DNA of 64,000 nucleotides from Candidatus Caenarcanales bacterium (GTDB lineage Bacteria; Cyanobacteriota; Vampirovibrionia; LMEP-6097). The stretch spans positions 1 through 64,000 of the forward strand of contig JABSOS010000010.1 of assembly GCA_013216135.1 (NCBI GenBank), written 5' to 3'. The position numbers and the translations under genes are program-made. Below are positions 38,277 to 47,394 of the stretch, piece after piece. Below the pieces are notes generated by a model, which was not told the DNA's origin, made no database searches, and worked only from the letters and a program-made list of their open reading frames with translations. Within the stretch, counting starts at the first letter, position 1; the number at the start of each line of letters is the position of its first letter.

Positions 38277-39599
38277 TTAACTAAATGGAAATGGATTTTT
38301 AGAACCCATGTTTGATTTAGAGGAAGCTTCTTTATTTTCACTAATTCTAGCAACGGCTTGATCTAAATCATTTAAAGTTATACTGGTTTCCCTTTCAGAC
38401 ACTGTCGTCCCAGTGCGTGAAGCTGAGCTAACTCTTTGTGAAACTATCTCTACAGCTTCTTCGATGACATTGTACATATCCCTCGGGGAGAATGTAGTTC
38501 CAGCTAAAAGCTTAATAACCCTATCTTGATTTTTTATAAATTCATCAAGATGCTCTTTTTTCATTTCTAACTTAACTAATTGTCTTAACAGAATGCCATA
38601 GTTTTGTCCAGGTGTAGCTTCAGGGAAAGCAATGGTCACTTTCATTCTATCTTTAAATGCTTTATCAACATTCCCTGAATTTGTAGCAAACACACAAGGA
38701 ACGCCACTTTCATCGATTTGTTTAAGAATAGTGTTTACGACATTATTATCATGTTTCGCTGAACCTGAAATTGGGACATCAGATCTCTGGCTGACAAAGG
38801 TATCAGCTTCATCAAAGAAAAGTAGCATATTGTTTCTTTTAGCTTCCTGGAAAGCTTTTATAATATTTTTTTCGGTTTCACCAATAAAAGCAGATATCTC
38901 TGAAGCGGAAATAAATTTCAATTTCCTACCCATTTTTTTAGCAGTAAACTTCGCCATTTCAGTTTTCCCGACACCTGGTGGACCAGTAAACAGCATAGTC
39001 GGTGACTTTTTCTTAAGCTTACTTAAATTGAGAGAGACCCCTGAAGTATTAGTTGCTTCTAAGAATCTAGCAATCCCATTAAATAGAGTTTGCTTAAACT
39101 CTTCATTCGGGAAAATCATGTCAGTATCTGGATTAAAGCTAAGATCATTTTTATCTGGGATCATTTTTTCAAGTGCCGGCTCTAAGAATTTATCTAAGCC
39201 GAGCGGAGCTAAAGCTATAGCTGATAGACCGATTATGGTCTGCATTTTCTCCCCCATCGATTTTTGTGAATCAAAGAGATCAAACAAACCGATTATAGGT
39301 AAAAACCCAACAGCCTTTTTAACAAATTTTGCTGGATCACCTTTTAAAATCCCTAAAACTTTCTCTGCAAAATTTGCATTCTTTTTATCCTCGGGCTTCG
39401 TATTACCATTGACCTTAGGCTTTAAAGCAGAAAAGCTCATTTCTTTTTCAGCTGAGCTGATATCTTTCAACTCTTCTTCTCGATTAAAATCCTTGACACC
39501 AGATTTAGCTCCAGGTGACTTACTCACAGTCGTTTTTCTCTGTTCAAACTCCTTGTGAAGTTCAGTCTTAGGCGCAGAACTAGTATTAGAAATCGCCAT
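38277..39599 (-). CDS. AAA+ ATPase with N-terminal hydrophobic region
   Basis: 440 residues. Classical AAA core: Walker A GPPGVGKT (205-212), Walker B LLFFDEAD (about 259-266), sensor-1 FATN (304-307) and a likely arginine finger at 318. The core resembles membrane-associated AAA proteins such as FtsH or ATAD3 types, but no protease domain follows. Residues 95-145 are hydrophobic (VGFLPIIGLFDLF, then IIGLSAIALAPLGL) and may contact a membrane. The first 60 residues are Ser/Thr/Lys-rich (MAISNTSSAPKTE). Substrate unknown; a remodelling or unfolding role is the family expectation. Confidence 0.75.
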   Translation of the reverse strand: MAISNTSSAPKTELHKEFEQRKTTVSKSPGAKSGVKDFNREEELKDISSAEKEMSFSALKPKVNGNTKPEDKKNANFAEKVLGILKGDPAKFVKKAVGFLPIIGLFDLFDSQKSMGEKMQTIIGLSAIALAPLGLDKFLEPALEKMIPDKNDLSFNPDTDMIFPNEEFKQTLFNGIARFLEATNTSGVSLNLSKLKKKSPTMLFTGPPGVGKTEMAKFTAKKMGRKLKFISASEISAFIGETEKNIIKAFQEAKRNNMLLFFDEADTFVSQRSDVPISGSAKHDNNVVNTILKQIDESGVPCVFATNSGNVDKAFKDRMKVTIAFPEATPGQNYGILLRQLVKLEMKKEHLDEFIKNQDRVIKLLAGTTFSPRDMYNVIEEAVEIVSQRVSSASRTGTTVSERETSITLNDLDQAVARISENKEASSKSNMGSKNPFPFS

Positions 39600-39638
39600 A
39601 ACAATAAGTATTTACAATATAGCACATTTGGTTAATAC

Positions 39639-39935
39639 TTATCTATTGATAGCTTTATATCTAGGTAAATTATATCGTTCTAAGGCATTTTCAAAAGACC
39701 TTGGCTGCCACGACTTAGTCTCAAACAAATATTTAAAGAAAATTTTCTGATAAAACATCTTTTCAGTAGGGCTTAGAGCCAAAATTATTTTAGATGAAAT
39801 TTCCTTTTTAACTAAGGATTTTGACTTCATATCAAAAAGTACTTCTAAATTATCACCAAAAACTTGAATTTTCTTTGATAAGGGGTAAATTTTCACCTTC
39901 TTTCCTTTTTCAAAGATAGTTATGCAAGTATCCAT
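39639..39935 (-). CDS. Unknown 98-residue basic protein
   Basis: Lysine-rich, 98 residues, no family recognised. Beta-strand-like N-terminal half (TCITIFEKGKKVKIYPLSKK) and helical end. No Shine-Dalgarno site is clear at the ATG. It stands 39 bp upstream of the AAA gene on the same strand, so they may be co-transcribed. Possibly a small adaptor or regulator, but nothing shows this. Confidence 0.6.
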   Translation of the reverse strand: MDTCITIFEKGKKVKIYPLSKKIQVFGDNLEVLFDMKSKSLVKKEISSKIILALSPTEKMFYQKIFFKYLFETKSWQPRSFENALERYNLPRYKAINR

Positions 39936-40033
39936 ATAAACCCACTAAAGCTTTATGCTTTACACATTAATTGATCATAGCACAATACGTATTACTCAGT
40001 ATTTAAAAATCTAGATTAAAAGACTTATCCAAA

Positions 40034-41014
40034 TTACATACTAAATAGTTCTTTAGCAAAATAACTCAATATCAAGTCTGCTCCTGCTCGCTTAATACTT
40101 AAAAGTGACTCATAGATAGCCTGTTCACGCTTCATTAGTCCAGCTTTTACCGCAGCTAAAATCATGGAATATTCACCACTCACTTGATAAGCTGCGACAG
40201 GAATATTAGAGCTCGTTTTAATTCGAGAGATGATATCTAAATACCAGCCTGCAGGCTTGATCATAAGAATATCAGCACCTTCATCGATATCGTGTTGCAT
40301 TTCTCTTAAAGCTTCATCAGAATTAGCGATATTCATCTGGTAAGTCTTCTTATCACGTGGGATAGATTCATCAATGCCATAATTAGCAGATTTAACTGCA
40401 TCACGGAAAGGACCATAAAGACTAGAAGCGTACTTTGCTGTGTAGGAAAGGATCATAACGTCATTATGTCCTTCAGCTTCTAAAGTCTGACGAATTGCTT
40501 TTACTCTACCGTCCATCATATCTGAAGGACCTAGAATATCAGCTCCAGCTTCAGCTTGAGCAAGTGCCATTTTACACAGTACTTTTACGGTTTCATCATT
40601 TGCAATTTTACCGTCGACGATAATCCCATCGTGACCATGATCTGTATAAGGATCTAGAGCGATATCAGTCATAACTAAAAGCTCAGGGAAACGTTTCTTT
40701 AAAGCACGAATCGTTCTACAGGTAAGGTTATTAGCGTTATAACTTTCTATAGCTTGAGAATTTTTCAATTCAGAACTCGTGAGTGGAAATAGAACTATTG
40801 ATTTAATTCCCAGAGCTAACAGCTCTTCTACTTCATAAAGTAAACGCTCACCACCAAAGCGATGAATCCCAGGCATAGACTGAATTTCCTCATAAGCATT
40901 TTGTTCATCTTTGATGAACATCGGGTAAATAAAATCATTAACTGAAAGGTTATTTTCCTGCACTAAATCACGAATTGCACGGGCTTGTCTTAATCTTCTC
41001 GGGCGAATTAACAT
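40034..41014 (-). CDS. hemB: Delta-aminolevulinic acid dehydratase (porphobilinogen synthase)
   Basis: Condenses two 5-aminolevulinate molecules to porphobilinogen, the second step of tetrapyrrole synthesis. 326 residues, normal length. Schiff-base lysines are seen at Lys194 (SYTAKYASS) and Lys253 (LMIKPAG). The metal-site stretch reads DIALDPYTDHGHDG (117-130), with aspartates where zinc enzymes have cysteines, so it should belong to the zinc-independent, magnesium-type group known from cyanobacteria and plastids. TAAAAT lies nine bases before the ATG. No other heme gene is in the window. Confidence 0.95.
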   Translation of the reverse strand: MLIRPRRLRQARAIRDLVQENNLSVNDFIYPMFIKDEQNAYEEIQSMPGIHRFGGERLLYEVEELLALGIKSIVLFPLTSSELKNSQAIESYNANNLTCRTIRALKKRFPELLVMTDIALDPYTDHGHDGIIVDGKIANDETVKVLCKMALAQAEAGADILGPSDMMDGRVKAIRQTLEAEGHNDVMILSYTAKYASSLYGPFRDAVKSANYGIDESIPRDKKTYQMNIANSDEALREMQHDIDEGADILMIKPAGWYLDIISRIKTSSNIPVAAYQVSGEYSMILAAVKAGLMKREQAIYESLLSIKRAGADLILSYFAKELFSM

Positions 41015-41088
41015 CTTTGATTAATTTTAACTTAACTAGGAACAGTTAAAGGCTAAAAACTGTATAATCATTTGCATTCTTCAGGGAA

Positions 41089-42027
41089 ATGTTAGTTCAA
41101 AGCTACCGAAATTTAACAAATCTATTTCCAAGACCTGGTAAGAAAGAGAGTGAGCAAAATTCTGACAATGAAGAAGATCTTAGTGAAAAAACAAGCAGAA
41201 GATTTCTGAGCGAACTTAGCCATAACCCTGAACTAAATTATATTCCTCCTCCGAATTCACTTAAATCAGATTATTTGCAAACAGGTTTCTTCCCACCTCT
41301 TTTAATTCATAAGATACAAGACTTTGATAATACTTATTTATTAAGAGTAGTCGAAGATACTCTTAGAGACCAAACAAATGAAAAGAATTTTGAGAAATTT
41401 ATGCTAGATGATTCAAAAAGTGAAATCAACTTAGAGTTCAATAAAAATATACAAATGATTCCTCTGGAAAAGGATCAGAGGCGCAAATCTCTAAAGTTCA
41501 AGCTTCATAATAACTGTGAAATTGAACTTAAAAACTTTAAATTAAAGAAAAACTCAGACAAAGAATTTTTCACCATCGAAATTCCATATCAAGCCAAATC
41601 AAAATATCAAAAAATTGATGATAAGTTTATATTCTATGTAGAACCTGGATTAAACTTTCAAGATACATCTAGTCTGGAAAAATTAATTGAATTATCAATT
41701 TCAAAAAGCCAGCTAGAAAAAATCAAACAACGTAATATTAATAAGTCAAAAAGTAATCCTTATTTAATTGAAAGTAATTTTCTCTTAAAACCTAAGAGTT
41801 TTACTCTAGCTAGTGAAGAAAGTAATATTGAAATAATAACTAAAGACTTGAAGAGTATTAACTTTGATATAACTAAGGTTAAGCTAAGTAAAGAAGCAGT
41901 CCCGAAACTACTAACAGAGGAAAGCGAATACAAACCTGGTTTATTTAAACATCAACTATTCATACCTGTGTTATTTACAATGGCTGGACAGCAGTACTCT
42001 ACAACAATTTATAAAGATTTAGACTAA
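41089..42027 (+). CDS. Unknown 312-residue protein
   Basis: No family recognised, no signal peptide. An acidic Asn/Glu/Asp-rich stretch near 20-40 is followed by a beta-rich, Lys-rich middle (FKLHNNCEIELKNFKLKK) and a beta-rich C-terminus ending LFTMAGQQYSTTIYKDLD. TATAAT at 41063-41068 lies 20 bases upstream, and AGGG directly before the ATG is close for a ribosome site. It diverges from hemB. Function unknown. Confidence 0.65.
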   Translation: MLVQSYRNLTNLFPRPGKKESEQNSDNEEDLSEKTSRRFLSELSHNPELNYIPPPNSLKSDYLQTGFFPPLLIHKIQDFDNTYLLRVVEDTLRDQTNEKNFEKFMLDDSKSEINLEFNKNIQMIPLEKDQRRKSLKFKLHNNCEIELKNFKLKKNSDKEFFTIEIPYQAKSKYQKIDDKFIFYVEPGLNFQDTSSLEKLIELSISKSQLEKIKQRNINKSKSNPYLIESNFLLKPKSFTLASEESNIEIITKDLKSINFDITKVKLSKEAVPKLLTEESEYKPGLFKHQLFIPVLFTMAGQQYSTTIYKDLD

Positions 42028-42051
42028 GGTAAAAACTTTAGAAAAATTAGC

Positions 42052-43458
42052 CTATTTATTCAAAATTTGTTTTAGTTCATCGACTCTAGCTTTCACTTGA
42101 GTTCTAGCAGTAGCTCCATAAATATCACGAGCATCTACACAATTCTCAATTTTTAAAACAGTAATAATATCTTCAGTGAATAATTCAGAGAATTTTTTCC
42201 ATTCATCCAGGCTTAAATCATGAAGATACCTACTATTTTCAATAGCATAAGCTACAGCTTGCCCTACAGCAGTATAAGCATCCCTAAAAGGGAGATCTTT
42301 TTTCACTAAATATTCAGCAGCATCAGTTGCATTCACAAAGCTATTAGTAAGAGCATGATACATTTTCTCTTTATTAGCTTTAATATTCTTTAAAAAATCT
42401 ATAGCAATAGTAAGTGACTTTTTCACAGTATCAGAAGCCATAAATAGTTGCTCTTTATCCTCCTGAAGATCCTTATTATAAGTAAGTGACAGTCCTTTTA
42501 CAGTAATCATTAAAGCATTAAGCACCCCTATCACTCTTCCAGCTTTACCTCTAAGCAATTCTGGGATATCAGGATTTTTCTTCTGTGGCATCATACTACT
42601 ACCTGTGGCGTAAGCATCACTTATTTCGATAAAAGAAAATTCTTGAGAATTCCAAACTATCATCTCTTCAGCGAATTGGCTTAGGTGAAGCATTATCATC
42701 GAAATCACGAATTCGTATTCTATAACAAAGTCCCTATCAGAGACTGCATCTAAAGAATTTTTAGATGTTTTATTAAAGCCAAGTTTCTTAGTAGTAAAAT
42801 CACGGTCAAGATTAAAGGTAGACCCAGCAAGTGCTCCAGAACCCAAAGGATTAACATCAATTCTTTTAAGTGCATCCTGTAACCTTTCTAAATCTCTTGA
42901 GAACCGAGATTCATGAGCTAACCAAAAATGACCTAGGCTAATAGCTTGAGCTTGTTGTAAGTGAGTATAACCTGGAGCCAAAACATCTAAATCTTGCTCA
43001 GCCCTGTCAGTGAAAGCCTTTCTCAAATCAAGAAGTAAGTTTTCAAGCTCAGCAACTTCTTTCTTCATCCACAGTCTTAAGTCGGTAACAACTTGATCAT
43101 TTCGGCTTCTTGCCGTATGTAGCTTCTTCGCGGTCTCACCGATAATTTCTATCAGGCGCCTCTCCACAGCCATGTGAATATCTTCATCAGAAATTCTTTC
43201 ACTTGCCCACTCTTTAGGATTCTTAGAGATTTCTTCTCGAACCTGAATTAAGGCTTCACTGATAGACTCTGCCTCCCTCTCAGATATTACTGCTTGCTTT
43301 GCAAGCATTTTCACATGTGCAAGACTACCTTGAATATCTTCTTGATAAAGCCTGTAATCAAAAGTGATACTGGCGTTATACTCTTCAAGAATTTCAGAAG
43401 CACTTTGGGAAAACCTTCCGCCCCAAAGTTTTGCTTTTTCTTTAGTCTGCTTAACCAT
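42052..43458 (-). CDS. argH: Argininosuccinate lyase
   Basis: Cleaves argininosuccinate to arginine and fumarate, the last step of arginine synthesis; cytosolic tetramer of the fumarase/aspartase superfamily. The signature loop GSSMMPQKKNPD with the catalytic serine is present near 290-301, as are LHTARSRNDQ and LGSGALAGSTF. The reading frame can be opened at 43482, but the ATG at 43458 (MVKQTKEKAKLWGGRF) fits the family start. TATAAT at 43466-43471 lies seven bases before this ATG and would fall inside a longer gene, which supports the short form and a leaderless mRNA. A large inverted repeat lies just upstream. Confidence 0.95.
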   Translation of the reverse strand: MVKQTKEKAKLWGGRFSQSASEILEEYNASITFDYRLYQEDIQGSLAHVKMLAKQAVISEREAESISEALIQVREEISKNPKEWASERISDEDIHMAVERRLIEIIGETAKKLHTARSRNDQVVTDLRLWMKKEVAELENLLLDLRKAFTDRAEQDLDVLAPGYTHLQQAQAISLGHFWLAHESRFSRDLERLQDALKRIDVNPLGSGALAGSTFNLDRDFTTKKLGFNKTSKNSLDAVSDRDFVIEYEFVISMIMLHLSQFAEEMIVWNSQEFSFIEISDAYATGSSMMPQKKNPDIPELLRGKAGRVIGVLNALMITVKGLSLTYNKDLQEDKEQLFMASDTVKKSLTIAIDFLKNIKANKEKMYHALTNSFVNATDAAEYLVKKDLPFRDAYTAVGQAVAYAIENSRYLHDLSLDEWKKFSELFTEDIITVLKIENCVDARDIYGATARTQVKARVDELKQILNK

Positions 43459-43482
43459 AGGGTTAATTATATAGCAAATCAC

Positions 43483-43568
43483 GAGAAGGAGCTTTACATA
43501 TACCTGTTGCTGCGCCCCAGCTTCGCTGGGTCCCTAAGCTCGCAACAGGTATATGTAAACTCCTTCTC
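43483..43568. repeat. Large nested palindrome between comM and argH
   Basis: Arms at 43483-43510 and 43542-43568 are complementary over 27 bp with one bulged base (GAGAAGGAG, TTTACATATACC, TGTTGC). The 31-base interior holds another perfect hairpin, CCCAGC-TTC-GCTGGG, at 43516-43530. No T-run follows. The structure is too long and too perfect for an ordinary terminator. It could be a miniature inverted-repeat element, an mRNA processing site between comM and argH, or a protein-binding cruciform. I see no second copy in this window. Confidence 0.8.
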
Positions 43569-43609
43569 TTCATTACTAGATAATTTTGAAGAACTTTGTC
43601 TTTTTTATA

Positions 43610-45142
43610 CTATATGTGAAAGTCTTCGCGGTATTGGATTGCTTCAGCTAAATGTTCTTGCTTAATATTTTTTGAGAAATCTAGGTTTGCAATCGTTCTT
43701 GCTAACTTAATGAGTTTAGTGTGGGCTCTTGCTGATAGGTCGAAGCTTTCAACTGCTCTTGCAAGCAAGTCGCGAGATTCTTTGTCTAGGCTTGAGTCTA
43801 AGTTTGTTTTTTTTGTGAACTCTTTTACTTTTTCTATCTTTTGTAATATATCTGATGACTTTGTTATTCCCGATGAAGCTTTTGATAGAAGTTCTCTTTC
43901 TTTAGTATCTAACCTTTTTAAGTGAATTACAATATCGATACGATCGAGTAATGGACCTGAGATCTTTGAGATGTATCTCTGTATTTGTTTCATTGAGCAG
44001 ATGCAATTCCTCTTTAAATCACCGTAGTAGCCACAGGGACAAGGGTTTGTTGCAGCTATTAAAATAAAGTCGGCTGGGTATTCATATTTATAGATTCCTT
44101 TATTTAAAGCAACTTTCTTGTTATCGAGTATCACTCTTAGCTGATCTAAAGTAAATCTATTAAACTCAGCAAGTTCATCTAGGAAAAGAATTCCATTATG
44201 TGCAAGTGAAACCTCCCCCGGAGTCACGGGGATACTACCACCAACAAGAGAAACAGGACTACAAGAGTTATGTGGCGCCCTATATGGAATATCTAAAATA
44301 TCTTGATTGAAATCAGAGAAACTAGCAAGTTCTCTAATTCTTTGAGTTTCAAGAGCCTTTTCAACACTTAATTTAGGAACAATGGACTTTACGGCTTTAG
44401 CAAGCAAAGACTTGCCACAACCAGGTGGACCTACCATTAATAGGTTATGTCTTCCAGCTACTGCAATCTCTAATGCTCTTTTAGCTTGGCTTTGTCCGAT
44501 GATGTCTTCAAAGAGTACTTGATCAGAATTTATATCTTTACTATTATTTTCTTGTTGATTATCAGAACATCGGGAGTTCTTTATTGAAAATCTTTCAAGC
44601 ACAGCTTGATCATTTAAAGCTGTAACCAGTTCTTTTAAATCTTTCACTAAATATAGATTTGTTTCTTTTAGTAACTCTGGGTGATCCTTTAAAATTTGCA
44701 AATCAGCTTCAGCTTCTTTCGCGAGAAAAATATTCTTCACACCTAATTTAACTGAATCTAAAATAAATGACATTAAACCCTTAACTTTTTTCAAATCACC
44801 TGTAAGAGTTAACTCAGCAATAAAACAAGAATTAGAGAAAAAATTAGCTGTGGCTTTAACATAGTTAAAATTCTTCAAAAGTAAGGCAGCTATAGCTAAA
44901 TCAAATTGAGGTCCTTCCTTTTTCATATCAGCAGGACATAAATTCACAAGTATCTTTTTCGGTACAAGTTCAAAACCAGAGCTTTGCATAGCAACAGCAA
45001 CTCTTTGCTTAGCTTCAGCGATAGCTTTACTAGCAAGACCTATGATTTGGAACTGAGGTAAACCACCACTGATATCAACTTCGACATCGATTAGTTTTAC
45101 ACTGACACCTAAAAGCATGGCTGAAAAAGACTTTGAATACAT
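43610..45142 (-). CDS. comM: ComM/YifB family Mg-chelatase-like ATPase
   Basis: AAA+ ATPase of the YifB/ComM family. ComM is a hexameric helicase that promotes branch migration during integration of DNA in natural transformation. About 510 residues. An N-terminal Lon-like domain (DISGGLPQFQIIGLASKAI) is followed by Walker A GPPGCGKS (near 242-249), the FLDELAEF Walker B, a cysteine cluster NPCPCGYYGD with a later NCICS, and a C-terminal Mg-chelatase part. I chose the Met at 45142 (MYSKSFSAMLLGV) because family members start there; the frame also opens at 45154. Two stem-loops lie between it and the gene before it. Confidence 0.88.
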   Translation of the reverse strand: MYSKSFSAMLLGVSVKLIDVEVDISGGLPQFQIIGLASKAIAEAKQRVAVAMQSSGFELVPKKILVNLCPADMKKEGPQFDLAIAALLLKNFNYVKATANFFSNSCFIAELTLTGDLKKVKGLMSFILDSVKLGVKNIFLAKEAEADLQILKDHPELLKETNLYLVKDLKELVTALNDQAVLERFSIKNSRCSDNQQENNSKDINSDQVLFEDIIGQSQAKRALEIAVAGRHNLLMVGPPGCGKSLLAKAVKSIVPKLSVEKALETQRIRELASFSDFNQDILDIPYRAPHNSCSPVSLVGGSIPVTPGEVSLAHNGILFLDELAEFNRFTLDQLRVILDNKKVALNKGIYKYEYPADFILIAATNPCPCGYYGDLKRNCICSMKQIQRYISKISGPLLDRIDIVIHLKRLDTKERELLSKASSGITKSSDILQKIEKVKEFTKKTNLDSSLDKESRDLLARAVESFDLSARAHTKLIKLARTIANLDFSKNIKQEHLAEAIQYREDFHI

Positions 45143-45201
45143 GAAAATAATCATGTAATTTTTTAGATGAAATTTTTAGGGGTCATTTTTCCGCAAACGA
45201 A

Positions 45202-45236
45202 AAATAATTCTATTTTAGACTTAAATAGAATTATTT
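45202..45236 (-). terminator. AT-rich stem-loop upstream of comM
   Basis: AAATAATTCTATTT at 45202-45215 pairs perfectly with AAATAGAATTATTT at 45223-45236 around a 7-base loop. On the minus strand TTTTTC follows the stem, so it can act as the terminator of the membrane-thioesterase gene. Confidence 0.5.
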
Positions 45237-45246
45237 ACTAGATTAA

Positions 45247-45310
45247 GGGGGAGTGGTTATTATTGATTTTGCAGTGAATTTGAGTATCGACTAATAATAG
45301 CCACTCTCCC
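45247..45310 (-). other. GC-rich stem-loop behind the thioesterase fusion
   Basis: Arms of 18 bases at 45247-45264 and 45293-45310 pair with two mismatches around a 28-base loop (GGGAGAGTGGCTATTATT on the minus strand). It lies 21 bp after the stop at 45332, directly before the AT-rich stem-loop. The tandem arrangement may protect the 3' end of the mRNA or be a repeat element. Confidence 0.5.
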
Positions 45311-45331
45311 GTTCAACGAGTCAAAATGATA

Positions 45332-47278
45332 CTATTTAGCAGCTAATTCTTTAGCTTGTTCATAGAAAGGTAAGTGGGAATCTACTACCACTTTAGGAAT
45401 ATCAATAAGAGCATAGCTCTTAGAATCAACAAACATTAGCTCCTGCTCACCCTTTCCTACTAATTTCATATCTTCATTCAAAATTCTATGTTCAATAGTT
45501 ACAAACTTTCTGTTGTAACCTTTGATTTTCAGACGAACAGTAACTTTATCAAACTCTCTGATCTCTCTTAAATACTTATGCTTAAACGCTTTCGTCAAAA
45601 TCAAGAAATCAGAAGTATTCACATCAAAGTCAGGCATGGTATGAGAGAAGAACATTTCTCTAGTTTTACCTACCCATAAACCATACATCGCGAAGTAAAC
45701 ATTACCCACGGAGTTAGTGTCCTGATAAGTAGGGGTTAATTCATGAACAAACTCACCATTTAATACGTAAGAATTGCTCGAAGTTATGAATTCAGCTCCC
45801 GCTGGCAAGTTATAAAACCTAGCATCACCGCTAGTGTTAACGTTAGTGAAAAGCTGATGCTCTGGAACTGTAATTAATTTTGATGATTCCTCTTTATTCA
45901 CAGAGCTTGAATTTGCAGGATTCTGTGGAGAATCTTGCCCTGCTTTAACACCATAAGAACCACTAGTAAGTAAGCCATAAACCAGTGGCACTAATGAAGC
46001 AAAGCCCATAATCATCATATTTTCATTAAAGTAACCAATCCCAAAAATAGAGATACTACATAAACTAGTCGAGAATAATTTCAGCGCAGAGAAGCTCTTA
46101 TCTGTCTCTGGATCAAGTATGCATCTTATAAATGCTACAGCATACATGATAAAGAATGAAGCATAAAATGCTAAGTAATACTCAAGTTCAAACCTAAAGA
46201 ATCTTACAAGAGAGGCATCAAACATACCGACAAACTTGCCAAATTCAGCGAAGTGCATAGTAATAGTTGCAGTCAAGATACATAAGAAGAACCACGGGAT
46301 CGGAGATGAAACTAGCTTCGGTGGAAAGAAGCTGAAAATTATACTCTTAGAATCTTTAACTAAAGGTTCTGTATACCATTTAAAAGCTATGTAACCACTG
46401 TCAAATGTCGCCAAAGACGCTACACAAACAAAAATCACATAAGCATTTAAAATTCCGTGTAAGTTCACATCAGCGTGAGTTACATTCGTAATAATGCTTT
46501 TAAACGACATGATAAAAGAAAACTCTTGACCTAAGAATGCAGAATTAGAGTATGCAGAAAGAGCAAGCATGCCATCAAACACTAAGAAAGCCCAGAAAAT
46601 AATCGCACCTGTGATATATGATCCAGCAATAGAACCACCTTCTTTTTTGATTTGAATTGCTCTTTGCCAGTGTTGAAGATCTAACCATGGTCCGAAAAGA
46701 AAACCAAGTGCTACAGGAATAGCTAAAGCAAAGTAATCCATATTTGATTCGAGAACAGTAGCTGCTGGAAGTGAACTTAATGCTGTCAAATCTTTAATTA
46801 AGAAATCAGAGTTAGCAACATAAGCGATTACTCCGATCACAGTTAAACCAAAGAAGGCATGACTATATTTAATACGTTCTATCTTAAATTCTTCACCTAA
46901 AAAGATAGTAGCTCCAATGAACATAACCGCTACGAGAAAAGAAAGAATCCCTAAAGGCAATGTCACATACTTTAAGCATGCAAATAGAGTTAAAGTAATA
47001 GCTACGAATTGATAAATGAATAAAGGTACTTTAAAATTACTAGCTTTTTCTAAAAATCTCTTCTCAAAGTTTTCACCATCTTTATACTTTTTCGCGATGA
47101 ATTCATTAAAAACCCCAAATAGTGCAAGACCTAGAGCATTAACAGTTACATAAGCTATTAAAGCTTTAAAACCAAACTGAACTGCCATTTGCACTGAAAA
47201 AAATAAGCCTATACCCCATGTCCAGGCAAGTGCAACAGAATTTCCCCATAAAAGATTTTTGAATAGATTTTTAATCAT
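45332..47278 (-). CDS. Polytopic membrane protein fused to a hot-dog thioesterase domain
   Basis: 648 residues in two parts. Residues 1-435 hold about 11 to 12 hydrophobic segments (for example WGIGLFFSVQMAVQFGF, PVALGFLFGPWLDL), like a transporter-type fold; the GPWLDLQHWQRA region recalls sodium-solute symporter-like proteins, though I cannot name a family. After a polar linker (SPQNPANSSSVNKEESS) the C-terminal part from about 505 is a 4HBT thioesterase: PTYQDTNSVGNVYFAMYGLW, then GKTREMF, then VRLKIKGYNRKFVTIEHRI. The DTN aspartate matches the catalytic position of the family. It suggests acyl-CoA hydrolysis at the inner membrane face. The combination is unusual. Confidence 0.75.
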   Translation of the reverse strand: MIKNLFKNLLWGNSVALAWTWGIGLFFSVQMAVQFGFKALIAYVTVNALGLALFGVFNEFIAKKYKDGENFEKRFLEKASNFKVPLFIYQFVAITLTLFACLKYVTLPLGILSFLVAVMFIGATIFLGEEFKIERIKYSHAFFGLTVIGVIAYVANSDFLIKDLTALSSLPAATVLESNMDYFALAIPVALGFLFGPWLDLQHWQRAIQIKKEGGSIAGSYITGAIIFWAFLVFDGMLALSAYSNSAFLGQEFSFIMSFKSIITNVTHADVNLHGILNAYVIFVCVASLATFDSGYIAFKWYTEPLVKDSKSIIFSFFPPKLVSSPIPWFFLCILTATITMHFAEFGKFVGMFDASLVRFFRFELEYYLAFYASFFIMYAVAFIRCILDPETDKSFSALKLFSTSLCSISIFGIGYFNENMMIMGFASLVPLVYGLLTSGSYGVKAGQDSPQNPANSSSVNKEESSKLITVPEHQLFTNVNTSGDARFYNLPAGAEFITSSNSYVLNGEFVHELTPTYQDTNSVGNVYFAMYGLWVGKTREMFFSHTMPDFDVNTSDFLILTKAFKHKYLREIREFDKVTVRLKIKGYNRKFVTIEHRILNEDMKLVGKGEQELMFVDSKSYALIDIPKVVVDSHLPFYEQAKELAAK

Positions 47279-47394
47279 AAGAGTCTAACTATGAATATGA
47301 TAGCTTATTTGGGTTTTGGGTGCTTTTTATTGAAGAATTCAAAAAAAACATTAAGATAAGTCACTTCTCACTCCAGTGCGAGTAAGATAATAGC

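Noticed and set aside
38632-39558. A 308-codon open frame on the plus strand
   Set aside because: It is fully antisense to the AAA ATPase gene, which has clear Walker motifs; the antisense product is a Ser/Leu/Phe-rich shadow.
43294-43665. A 123-codon plus-strand frame over the argH start
   Set aside because: Antisense to argH and comM ends and runs through the palindrome; no start signals or family features.
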